Shown here piece after piece: positions 27,348-40,200 of a DNA stretch of 64,000 nt; position 1 is the first letter of the stretch, and each line of letters starts with the position of its first letter. A program made the translations under genes and the position numbers. Origin of the DNA: Diplolepis rosae (taxonomy: Eukaryota > Arthropoda > Insecta > Hymenoptera > Diplolepididae); the NCBI GenBank assembly GCA_030998225.1, contig JAPYXD010000677.1, forward strand, positions 13,639,501 to 13,703,500, read 5' to 3'. The notes under the pieces were generated by a model. The model saw only the letters and a program-made list of their open reading frames with translations, did no database searches and had not been told where the DNA came from.

Positions 27348-29008
27348 TTACTCATGTCTTGTGTGATAAGTTTTGAAGGTATCTTTATTATAGTCATTAA
27401 GATGATATTTAGCGGCAATTTTAGCGTGCTCAGAGGAAGTTCTCATTTTCAAATGTACCTTATCATCAGCATATAATATTTTTACTCCAGATGCTGGTCG
27501 AAGGACGTAATATTCTGAACTACTTATTTCTTCTAAAGCTTGGATAATTTTTTTTGTAGCATCTTTTCGAATCTGTCGGATAAGTATATTAGTATTTACT
27601 ACTCTTTGCTGAAGTAATAATCAATTTTCTTTTGGAAAATTAAAGTCTACCAAGACAAGAATTCTTCCAAAAAATGTATATCCGGCAACTTTGGCTCCCA
27701 AAACTCCAGGTATAGTTTTTATTATCTTCATGATACTTTCCACTTCAGAATAATGATGTGTAGTAGTATTTCTCAGTGAATAGTAACTTTCCCATATAAT
27801 TTTACCTGTAGAAATACTTTTGTTAGGGAATCTTAAGTTTAGATAATTTGAATCATTTTCATAATACCTAATTTTTTCCAGGAATTTATCTTGATGCAGT
27901 TGACGATACGAGTAACCCTTTCATTTTCGTTGATGATGTGTTTGATTTCGTTAATGTAAGATTCAGGAAAAAATGGCTCTAATTTGGATACATCTTCAAT
28001 CGTCAGATCTCGAAGACTGGTTGTGTTGGTAGCAAATGTAATTTCTCTATGTTCTACCAAATATTTTTGATAGGGTAAAGCTTCTGTTTTGTTAGGCAAT
28101 TGAATAAATATCCATTCGATATCTTCGGGAATCCATTTGTGTTCTTTAACTTCTAAAATCTGAGTATCAATCTCCAGTAGCTTTTTGTCGCAACCAATAA
28201 CAGAAGACAGAGCTTCACCGATGAAATTAGATTTTTTCGTAGCCAGCTTCTCTGCTAAATGGCACGCTAAGGCTTTTTCGAAATTATTTATAGTGTAAAA
28301 GCTGGTGATTGCTTCGAGAAAAGTGTAGATTGCAATTGTAAGAGCAGTGCTGCTGCCTAAGCCGACTTTTATTGGTACACTGGAAACTATTACAGCATTA
28401 AATCCAGGAATAAATTCTGTTTATTGGTACATTAAATGAATGATTATAAAAGTGAACCAAAATATGTTTTTATTAAATGAAAAGTTCTTGTATTGAATAA
28501 ATGTATACCTCTTTTAACTTTGTAACTCTTGATTGCTCCCTTGATGTAATTTATCCACGATGGTTCTTCACTTATATCAAGACCTTTCGTATCCAAGAAA
28601 AATTTGAAAAAATTAGATTCTTTTATTTCTTCTGAGAGAGTTTTAACGGAGCACCATTTACTTTTATTCCTTCGAGTCCCAACGACAACAATATACATTT
28701 GAATGGCCTGAATTATAAGATTTATCGGTAAGGTGAGTTTTCATTTGAATAAATGATACTTGTTTTAACTTGATAATTTCTTTCTCAAATTAATTTTAAC
28801 AATTCTTTTAGTTTTATAGTACTTGTAATTGCTGACCATGCACAAGGCTTTTCCATCATTGAAATTTGTAACTTCACCAGCAATATTAAAACATCCAGGT
28901 GCAAGTATAGCGTATGTTGGCTGTTTTTTAAATTGTTTAAAGAATTCTTCCTCAGCACGATTTTTTAAAGCGTCGATTGATGGAGATTTTTCAAGATTCA
29001 GGTACTTA
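27348..29008 (-). CDS. Galactokinase-like protein with altered active site
   Basis: Exons on the minus strand: about 28837-29008 (5' end unresolved), 28509-28707, 27868-28416, 27651-27805 and 27348-27572; phases agree throughout. The order of GHMP-kinase landmarks follows GALK1: the APGRxNLIGEHTDY block reads APGCFNIAGEVTNF, PMALELMTVLVG reads CMAIQMYIVVVG, PGFSAVVVSSVP reads PGFNAVIVSSVP, the GGLSSSA loop reads VGLGSSTA, and ESHRSLRDDYEVS reads ESYYSLRNTTTHH. The galactose-contacting Arg, His and Asp of the first block, the catalytic Asp (Glu here) and the GGGFGG motif (GYTFFG here) are all changed, so ordinary galactokinase activity is unlikely. A TGA at 27621-27623 is removed by a 78-bp intron with branch-like TACTAAT and CCGACAG acceptor, so the frame is intact. 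No start Met is visible in the first exon; an upstream exon is needed. Confidence 0.78.
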
Positions 29009-32000
29009 CTGTTTGTTACTAAGTATGCAAAATTTTAAACAAATTCAATAAGAGGAAAAAAGGATTCCTGATTTTTGAATGATACACAAGAAATATGTTA
29101 TTTTGAAAAAGGTTGAAAAAGTGATGAGAGTTTTTTAAAGAAAAATTCTATTGTTTATTTTATAATGTTCCAGTATTTGACGAGAGATCATTAATATTAT
29201 AGATATAGACGAGAAATCATAAATCATAATATAAAATCATAAGGCAATGCCAAATAATCTACATTTTTTCCTAATATGTTGGGAATTATTAGACGTCATC
29301 ATAAAATAATGTTTTACTTCTGCACAAGAACTTAATTTTACAAAAAATAAATCAATTTCAAAGTTACGAAAAAAGTATGCAAAAGCATGACAGAAACAAA
29401 CGAATAACTAAAAGTCGTTTTGTTTTTTAACTTCTAATAATATTACAAGGGATTTTCTGGGAGACTTGGTATTTCGATTAAAAAGGCAGATCACAGGAAG
29501 CGTCGGCGTGTCTTTATTACGAGTATTTCAATGTCTAATAATATATAATATATAATTTATATAATATATAGCCATAATAATCTTCAATATTGTAATAAAT
29601 GATCGTCTTTTGTAATGAAATCGGGAAGAGTGAAAACTCAAATAGATTTTAACATCTAAATAAGTCTAAAAAGATGTTTTCCATTTAGTGATTCTTGATT
29701 AATACTTAAAAACAACTTGATTTTATATTTCATTTGTATCTAATTTTACTTTGAAATTTCAACATTAAAGTTGATTTGAAAAATGAATATTGGCACTGAT
29801 AAATTTGAGTGAATATTGAATAGTATACTGAAGTTCATCAGAATTTATCAACAAGATAAAATAAGAAAAGATCTTTGTTTTCAGCATATTAGGATTCATT
29901 TCATTTAGTACAATTTTGTTGCATTTGCTTTTTATTGAAAAGCACTAAATTCTTTGTTACGTCAAAAGCGACACTCGCCTCGCAAACATTCAGCATCAGA
30001 AAATCAGTTCTTAGTAAACAAGTTACTTTAACAGCGAAGAAGTAAACTTGCCAAGAATTAATAATTTTTCAATTTTTAGTCTTTAAAACATTATTTACGT
30101 CTTTTAAAGCAGATTTTTGTTTAGTATTCATTAAAGCACATTTTATTATAATATATGGGTATTAAACTTGGAATTAATTTTGTGTGCTCACCAGTTCAAT
30201 GATTTGTTCAAATACAATATAATTACACAACAACTTTACCTAATTTTCATAAAGGCTTATATTTTGGAGTTCCAAAAATCACAACTTTTATTTCAGTTAA
30301 AGAAGAATAAGAAAAATGTTTTTATATTTTCTTCAATGATCTTAAAATGTTTAATTTTGAGTATTTTTAATGAATTTAATTATACAAAAATAGTGGTTAA
30401 AAATATTTTAAAATTAATATTGAGCAAATTTTATACTCTCAAGGAAATAATTTGTGATTTTGGGAAAAGATAATTTTTCTAAACTTTGAATACAAAATTA
30501 TGCAAATAATTTCTCTCGATTCGCGTTACTTAATAAGAAACAATCTTTACGAATGCCCTTGGCTTATACAATATCTATGCATAATAAATTATTTAAGTAA
30601 TCAATGTTTAATACTCTCACACAGGCATTTCGAGTGATGATCTAGAACTTTATTTTCAAAATACGAGAAATTGTTTTTTACTGAATCATCTCTTCTTCAT
30701 TCACAATAGAGTTTCACTGTCATTTCTCATTCTAATTTTCCATCATTATATTTTTTCATCTCTAAACTATAATTTTATTCAACAGAATTCTTCAAATGAG
30801 ATAATGAAAATAAAAATAAAATTTCAGAACAAAATCATGGCAGTGTGATAATAAAGAACGATTTTAGTTTCGACGAAATACCAATACTAAGTTTGACTAA
30901 TAATTTTTTACAATAAATTTTCATTTCAAGTATTATATAACAACTCAAATTAATACTTGAAACCTGAAATCATAACTAATAAATAATTCTAAAAAATACG
31001 AGTATACCTTAAATTGTATTATAAAAACTATATTAGTACCCTGTTGAACATTAGGTTTAGTTACAGTTTTTCAAAACTAATGTTTCTACTATTTCTGGAT
31101 TATTACAATCGCACATATATACACGAATTCACAAACAAGGAACTTTTGTTCAAGTTCTACTCTTCAAAATATGTCTTACATTTCTTTGCACCTTTTCACG
31201 TAGAAATAATTATATTAAACTAAGTGTTAAGTTTCTATGAATATTTGAAATTTGTATAATTGAGTATTTAGTTAAACTTTATTTTCGTAGAATTCGGAAA
31301 TTCTTCAAGTATCAAAATTTTCATATTTTGTGAAAATAGTTCTGATCAATCACTCTTTATTCGTTCCTTTTTCGACCGTAGCCTACTACACTCTCTTGCC
31401 TTTTCGAATGGTATTATATATTATATAATGTATATATGTATATACATTTATTTATTTATATTTTGTGTATAATTGTATTACATTATAATATGGTCTATCT
31501 ATTTATAGTAGGCGTAGAGACTAAGGCGGGAATGCAAACGAAATCCCGGGTAGACTCTTTCGTTCACGCATTCAATCCGAAATTTTCGTCATTCTCACCA
31601 TTTCTTTCTCGTATCCTGGATTCAAGCAAGAAAGATTAACTGCTGCACAATTTCATTCACACAATTTCATTCATTATCGTGTTGAGACATCGTTTATTTT
31701 ATATTCTATATCACTGTCTTTTTTTTTCATTTCACATTCTAATACGTAGTGTATCTTTTTTCATTCGTTCTTTACATCTCCGGTTAGCATAATTTATCCT
31801 TCCCAAGCTCAACATCAGGCCTTCACATATTTTTTATCACTTAGAAATGATTTTTATATCTCCATTTTTTCATAGCCTTTGATTCTCTTTTTATCAATAT
31901 TTTTAATGAAAAATTATTACTTCAGTTTTTTTAACACAAAAATTTAAAGTTGAATTTTTTCAAATCAGGCAAGTCAGGAAAAATCTAGAAATCATGTAGA

Positions 32001-34287
32001 ATTCCGAAAATTACATTGGCCAAGGAAATTTATGCAGAAGTAAGAGATTTAAACAAAAACTAGTTTAAATTTTAAGAAATTTTTAAAATGATATTTTAAA
32101 GACGCAAGAAAAAATTGAGATATAAATTACGTTGGAGTGCAACCAATTCTTTCATTTTCTGGAAATAATTATAAATATGCCTTTTGAAAATAACCAACAA
32201 TTTTAAATTTGAATTAAGCAGATATTTCCCAAATCTTGGAATTGGATTTTGTATTCAAATAATCAATTCTTAAAAATTGTTGGCTGTTTCAGTTAGGCAT
32301 GTTTCGATTTCCCTATTCAAGATTCACCTTTCTCTGCTTTCTCCTCGCATGTTACATTGTCGTCAACAAACTCGAATAATAAGTTAACTAAGAATGTCAA
32401 TCAGTCAATTAGGTTCGCGTACTCTTGCGCTAACGTTGGTAAATTGTGGACTTTGGACGTGGATCTGGATGGAGTGTGATGTACTGATGTGTAAATGCGC
32501 ATAAAAGAAAAGCTCTTTCTATGTTTTTTTCTTTTTTTAACCGTAGAACTTAAGTCGAAGCGATTTCCAAATGTATGGACCGCCGCGAAATCTCCGAGCT
32601 TTTCTGAAACCCCTGATGTAATATCGAACGTGTGACGATGCATATCAATCATCAACAGACTCAATTTTCTTGGAACAGTTATCTCTAAATTAATAAATCC
32701 CGCAAAAAGATACACGCAAGTAGATTTTGTATTAAATCGACGGAATAAGGAACAATAACTGCATTTCCACCCCTATCGTATCACCTAATCCTCATAATCC
32801 TGCCACATACATGAAACTTCAATAAATCCTTTCCCCAAAAAGCTGTGTGGATTCTTATTTTTCAATTTGCAGATTTTAATTGTTTTTTTAGATTATTCAT
32901 TGATTTCAGAGGTATTATTCTTTCGTGGAAAATGTTTTGGACGAATATTTTTAAAATGCTTAAGAAGTGTTAAATGTTTTAAATAATGAATTTCTGTTTT
33001 TCTCTGGCCCTGTTTTAGATTTTCGTTTCAAGCTTGAAGTACTCGGAACCTGGACTCTAGATGCAAATAAGGAGTCATCAGTGTGGTGAAGCTGATCAAG
33101 CGTGATTCAAGTGCAGGGCTAAGAAAAAGGATAATCCATCTTCCCACCCATAATTCGAAATACGTTACTGATAGTATATGGTATTAAAAACACTACGAAT
33201 CACTTGCGGACTTGAAACGGGTACCGCCAATTTCCTATGCTTCAGAGCAAATCTGCTAAATATATATCTAAATGTAGGTAAACAACGTTGAAATGTCGAT
33301 CAGTTTGGTGATTACCAAACCGAACACGTGCTGCATTCTGCTTTATTCTTCCTGGACGTTGACTACATTGAGGAAGCAAGCGAAAAACATCTTTATCGTA
33401 TGAAACACCCTATAACTCGTGTACAATCACGTGTGGCAGATACATCCAGTTTTCGTATAAAACACACAAGAAGCAATGAAGGCTTCTGCACTGTAGTAGT
33501 TAATATTTCCTTGCATGCAACTCTGCTCTCAAAATCTAATATTCCATTAGACAAAGTCTTATCACTTTAATTGAAAATAATTCGAGTTTAGAACAGTGCA
33601 TCAAACTGAATTTCATTTAAAATTTCTATTCCTTTAAAAAAGTTTCTTTGGAGTCTAAAGGTTCGCTTTATGAACGAACTAGTATTTTCCATTTCGTATT
33701 ATTTATAATAGTCTGATTGAATTATTACAAGATTGTAGATTGAGTTATTGGAGTGCAGAGTTGAATGATATTAAATATTCTAAACTTGATGTAGCCGGCG
33801 AATAATTCATTGACTAATCACAAAATCGAAAGTTTCATCACTCGGAAGAGCTCAGGTCTCTAGTTGTAAAAAAATCAATTCGCTTTTTCTATTCATACCG
33901 ATGTAGAAACCGAGTGTTGATAAACCGTGAAAAACCGATAATAGTTCGATCTACGAAGTTATTTCATTAGTGGATAAGAGTGCTGGCGAAGGAGAAACGC
34001 CGGGAGTTTTGATTAGCTTTCTAAAATATCGTGCAAATGGCGAAAATTCGATTTCTGAAATCACTCTTGTTCAAGGTACCAGCCTTTTAATTAATCGTTT
34101 CTGAAGTTTATCTAAAAATAAGAAGCCGTATACGGTGACGAAGAAATTCGATAGAAGACTAGCTGTCGCACTTTTATCGTGACAAGCAGCTCGGATAAAA
34201 CGCGAGTGAGCCAGAACTTTGCGCTTATGCAATAATATAATTCGTTTCTCCCAAGCGCGATCGATCGTTGATGCTCTAGTCTAAATT
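29009..34287. other. Long gene-poor interval
   Basis: About 5.3 kb with no exon I can support. It is strongly AT-rich up to about 32300; a TA-rich run lies at about 29537-29575. From roughly 32300 to 34280 the composition is more balanced, and this could be the long 3' untranslated region of the minus-strand scaffold gene ending at 34288. An AATAAA on that strand lies near 33340. Frames such as 32401-32715 (minus) and 33328-33570 (plus) have no recognisable domain and no splice support. The missing 5' exon of the galactokinase-like gene may lie at the left end. Confidence 0.45.
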
Positions 34288-37200
34288 CTAATTTTCTGGG
34301 CCCTTTCCCCAGAATTTGTCAAAACGATTACGAGCCATTTCGAGGACATCTGTGGCAGCTGATCGTTGTGACGAACCTGGATTGAGAGATGGAGCTTCCA
34401 GGACGTGATATCCTGTTCCAATTTTCTGAGGAGATTCTGCTTCCAGGACACGATAACCTTGTTGTCCAGGGACAGTCTGGATTGTTGAAGTTGGAAGGAT
34501 GTTATCATTTTTACTGTCGAATGCAAATGCAGGATCTTCTAAACATCGAAGGTTTGTTCCAGCTATTGGCTTTATAGATGGTTCCAGTTTCTGCTGAGCC
34601 TCAATATCCTCATCGATTGAATGCTAGGTAGAAAATAGAGTTTTAATTGGGACTTTGCATGCAAAAAATTATGCCATTTTATATATGAAATCCAAAGTTT
34701 ATGTTACATAAAAAATAATTACAATGGCGTTTTTTCTATTCATTAATTTTTGATTTGCGATCGATTCAAAGATAATGAGTGTTTGAAATGAATAGCTTTG
34801 GCGGTCAAGCGTCACTGATTAGTTCATGAAACTGTGACGTCATATCGTTGTGTTTTCGTATCGGCAACATGCAAACCAAGTGCAAGTGAAGTTCTAAATA
34901 ATTAGAAAACTGGTTTTTTTATTAAAAAATGCCTCCTAAGGTGGATAGTGGATTCGTAAAAGCAGACTCGGGAAATCATCCAAAAATATTAATTTATTAT
35001 TGTAAAATTTGTTTCGAAGCCAGAACTTGAAAATTTTTTAATGAAAAATCCGAGAAAAGTAATAACAGCAAGTTCAATGTTTAACATTCGACAAATTGAG
35101 GTTAGAATTTGTTTTGAGCGCTATAAATATAAATATAAAGAAATATATATGTTTTTTCAATTATAGCTTATTCACTGATAACAATATTAAGAACAAGAAA
35201 TAACAATACTTATGAAACATCAAAAATGGTAGCAAAATATGTTTCTAGTTCTCGGTTTATCTCGGTGTTGTACACTTTCAAACCATTTATTTCGCACAAT
35301 CGGATTTACCGGAACCGGAACAAAAATTTTTTCGGGTGTCTTGGTTGTCGAATTATGACATCCATCGATAAAACACCATTTATAAGCCAGTTTTTTTGAC
35401 ATTTTACACAATTTTCAATTGGCCTTCTATACAAAGATGCGACTTAGAGCGATTGTACACAACGATGTGACGTCACCGTATTATCAGAAACATTCAGCTG
35501 TTTCCGGAACGTTTTCGCAAAATTTAAAATTTATACTTTTCTTGCGCTCATTAATAAATTATTGCTAACTAAAAAATTCAGAACAAAATTTTGTATGCAA
35601 AAGTGACCCCCAAATTTCATTTTTTGATCACTTAAAAAAAATGTGCAAATTCCCAATTATATGGATAAATTTGTTCAGGAATTTATAATGATAATGATTT
35701 TATTACCTTAAGAGCCTTAGTTGGAGTGGGAGTCCGCTGAGTGTTTGCTGATAAGGGACTACCCCTCTCCGAATCCGGATCCTTATGTCCATTAGTACCG
35801 CTAAAACTTCCAAGAGATACACTTTCACTTTCTGGGGATTTGTAACCGGAGTGATGCATATGTAGAGGTTTGTGCTGAGCAGCCAATTCTGGTGTTGAGG
35901 ACTGCGGAGCTGAGGGTAATGATGACGGTCCCCAAGATTTAGCTTCACTATGCGGTCTTGTCAGCGGCTCCCCTTAATAAAACGAAAACAAAGTGATAAA
36001 ATTTACCTAGATTTAGATGATTTTTGGATTGATTGATGTAATTTTTGATTATTCATTTGGATCCCTTATATTCTTATAGTCTCATCCATGTGATAATCTG
36101 CTAGGGGGCTAAAGTTGTACGTTTTTCGATTTGAATTAACACAGTTGAGATCAAGTAAAAAAAAATCTCCTATACGAATTGAGAGCTTCGAAATGCCTTT
36201 CAAATCGACTTTTGAGGCACTCATTTTGAATCGAAAAAAACACGTAACTGCCGTTAACAACGTTTAGAAACGAAAATACAAATCCAAAATCCCATCATCT
36301 GCGACTACAATTAAAAGTAATTTACGATTAGTATATATTTCCGTGTATAAATGTTCAAAAAGACAATAAAAGTATTAATGAGTCAATCATTTAATAACCA
36401 ACAAATCATAATTGAAAAAAAATTGTATCTTTTTGGCTATAAACGTTGCAAACAGCAGTTACATAAAAAACCGAATCGAATTGGGAAGTTTAAAAGTCTT
36501 TTGAATCGACTTTCAAACTGTTCAGTTCAAATCTGTTTGGCAAATTCGAATTAACCTGCTATATACTACTGTGGGCAAAAACTAAGGTGAATTTTTAATT
36601 TAAACTTCGCGGGCTAACCGATTCGGGCAAACTCTTTTATTTTTATGTTGGTCCTACTGTTACTGACATCTGTGCCAAATTTCATGTCAATGTCATCATT
36701 TGTTACATAGTTACGCTGAGTTACGCTTGTGTTTTCTAAACGGCTAGAAGTGATTTGTTCGATTTTTACAATGTCTGAATTTGTTGAACAAAAAAGTGCC
36801 ATTAAATTTTGTTTGCGGAATGAAATTTCAGTTGCGGAAACGTTTAGAATGTTGCAGAAGGCCTTCGGTGATTTAACCGTGTCGCAGAAAAATGTTTATA
36901 AGTGGTACAAAGACTTCAAAGAAGGCAGAGAACGTGTTGTTGACTTGGAACACCCGGGACGACCATCAACATCAACTGACGAGCAAGACGTCAATCAAAT
37001 CAAAGAATTAGTGAGCAAAAATCGTCGATAGACAATTAGAGACCTTGATAACACTATTGGCATTTCGAGAGGATCACTCATCACCGTTTCAAAAGATATT
37101 TTGGGCAGACAACTCGTGGTTTTTGCACTACGATAATGCGCCGTCTCACACTGCACTCGTTCTTCGTGACCACTTCGCCAAAAACTCAACGCATATCGTT

Positions 37201-40200
37201 CCACAACCACCATATTCGCCCGATTTGGCTCCGTGTGACTTCTGGCTATTCCCCAAACTCAAAAGACCACTCCGAGGACACCATTTTGACACGATTGAAG
37301 AGATACAAGCCGAATCGAAGAAGGCTTTGAAGGCAATTCCGGAAATCGAATTTAACAAGTGTTTCGAAGATTGGAAAAAACGTTGGCATAAGTGCATTAT
37401 ATCGGGAGGGGATTACTTTGCAGGGGATGAAATTTATTTGGATAAATAAATAGTGACTTTTCATTTTATAACAAAATTCACCTTAGTTTTTGCCCGCAGT
37501 AGTTAGAGCTGTACATTGTTCGATTTAAATCGATCTTTTCAAACCAACGCAGCTGAGATGAAGTTGAAAAAAATCTGATTAAAATCTTTTCTATTTCTCC
37601 ATGCTGAAACTTTTTATCTTTTTCTATCCTCCAGATCCCCGAGTCCAAGTTTTCTTACCAGAAAATATATAAGACGTTTTAAAATTGAACTTTTTATTCT
37701 ATGGAAAGGAAAGATGCGGGTCAAATGATATAAAGAAATACAAAACTTTAGCATGGAGCGATCGACAAGAGATAAATAACATATAAATAATCAAGGACAC
37801 AAAATATAAATTTAGGTTGATAATAGAAAAAGATTGAAAAAACGAAAGATAAATTCAGGTAGAGAGCGAGAGATTAAAAATTTGTGTCAGGTGTAGTAAG
37901 AACATGAATAGGCATTAAAAGAGATACGCGGAAATGTGGATTGAGGTGGAGATAGAAAGAGATAGATGGGGATGGACAAGTAATAGAAATATTCATATAA
38001 GTTGGGATTAAAAGATATATGCCTACATGTGGATTAATATAATGATAGACAGGGATATGCAAATCATAGAAAGATACAGATAGATGTTGATTAAAAGGGA
38101 TAGGACGGATGTGGATTGAAATTGAGATAGAAAGAGATAGATGGGGATAGACAAGTGATAGAAATAGACATATAAATGAGTATTAAAAGATATATGCTTG
38201 CATGCCGATCGATATGATGATAGAGACATATGAGGATATGCAAATCATAGAAAGACATAGATAAATGTTGATTAAAAGGGATAGGAGCAGATGTGGATTG
38301 GGATGGAGATAGAAAGAGATAGATGGGGATGGACAAGTAATAGAAATATTCATATAAGTTGGGATTAAAAGATATATGCCTGCATGTGGATTAATATGAT
38401 GATAGACAGGGATATGCAAATCATAGAAAGATACAGATAGATGTTGATTAAAAGGGATAGGAGCGGATGTGGATTGAAACTGAGATAGAAAGAGATAGAT
38501 GGGGATAGACAAGTGATAGAAAAAGACATATAAATGAGTATTAAAAGATATATGCTTGCATGCCGATCGATATGATGATAGAGACATATGAGGATATGCA
38601 AATCATAGAAATATATATATAAATGTTTATTAAAAGGGATAGAAGCGGATGTGGATTGAAATTGAGATAGAAAGAGATAGATGGGAATGGACAAGTGATA
38701 GAAATAGTCATATAAGTGGGAATTAAAAGATATATGCTTGCATGTAGGTTGATATGATGATAAAAAGAGATAGATGGGGATAGGCAAGAGATAGGCAGGT
38801 ATAAACAATCTTTATTCCTTTCTATCTTAGATATAGAAATAGATAAGATTTCTATCTCTTCACTTCCAATAGGAATCTAGATAGGCGTTTAGAGTTCAAA
38901 TTAAATTTGAATCATTCTTCTAATTATAATGAAAAAAGGTACCGAACACATTTGTACAACTAATATTTTCATATCAACAGGTTTTATAGTTACCTGAATA
39001 ATTAGGCTCAGAAAAAAGTTTTTAATCCTACCTTCCCTGACGTTTTGAGTGACAGTAAATGTTTTCCCTGTATCGAGAGGCACTGTCCAATTTACGGGTT
39101 CTGGTGATCGCATGATCATCTGTTCCGGAGACTTGACGCGTGTTGGCTCCGGAGGACTTTTGACCACTGGCTCGTCGTCGATCCAGGGACTTATGGCCGA
39201 TGCTGGAACTGGCGGAACTATGGCTTGCGATGGCGGAGTCGACGCGATGCTCGATCCTCCTGTTATATCGCCGTTTATCTGTGGCTCCGCGGTCACTGGA
39301 ATCCATAAAGAACACTTGTACAGAACGTATAAAATCTTTCTTCCTGACATACTTTGTTCGAGTTTGATGATCCAATGGGATGAGAAAAATTAAGTGAAAA
39401 CTCCAATAAATGAATTGTCATTCTATACTCTAAATGCTTTACTGATAATGTTTTTAAAAATTTATGATGGTTATTTAATCTTTTTGAAAAACGCTTTAAG
39501 GCCATGAATCAGCTAGATCACGTGACCAAATTTCTGTAAAAGTTCGTGTAAGATAACATTTTTATTTTACAAAATGTCTTCCTGGGAATTTGGAAAATAC
39601 AACAGAAAAGGATAAAGAACGTCTGTCAACTTCGTTTGAGTGCGAATTTTGCAAAAAATTTTAGTCAACTGTAATTGTCGATAAGTTTTAGAATTTTTTT
39701 TCCAAATTTTTACTAAAAAGAAGTTAATAGACGTGCTATATTGTCTTTTGTTACGTTTCCCAAATTTTCAGGAAGGTACTTTGTAAATTAGAAAAGTTAT
39801 CTTACATGAACGAATAAATTTATAATTTAGTCACGTGGTCCGATTGATCCATGGCCTTAAGGCCATATATTACCTATCCGAGCTCTACCTTACCGACACT
39901 TTTTTCCTCCTTCGCATTTCCACATTAATTGAGATGTTAAATTAAAACTTTGAGTAGTTAGGTAAAAAGCACTAAGGGGCGTTTATCTGCTCCTAAATAT
40001 TTATAATCATAAAGAAATTTATTTTTGGAAATTATTTTGTTTATAATTATAAATATTTCCTTGGTGCTCTTCACCTAACAGCTCAAAGTTTTAACTCAAT
40101 CTCTCAATTAATGTGGAAATGCGAAGGACGAAAAAAAAGTGCCGGTAAGGTAGAGATCGGATAAGTCATGCCTGGCCTCAAGTTACCTCACCCTGTTTAA

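Noticed and set aside
27621..27623. Premature stop making the galactokinase-like gene a pseudogene
   Set aside because: The stop lies inside a plausible 78-bp intron, and splicing restores alignment to galactokinase.
30168..31639. Plus-strand frames in the gene-poor interval
   Set aside because: AT-driven Ile/Leu/Lys/Phe-rich peptides with no domain, no splice sites in phase and no similarity to the missing HPS5 C-terminus.
37874..38808. Several long hydrophobic minus-strand frames (HLYVYFYHLSIPIYLF type)
   Set aside because: They arise from the tandem minisatellite; composition is repeat-driven and the same peptide recurs every unit.
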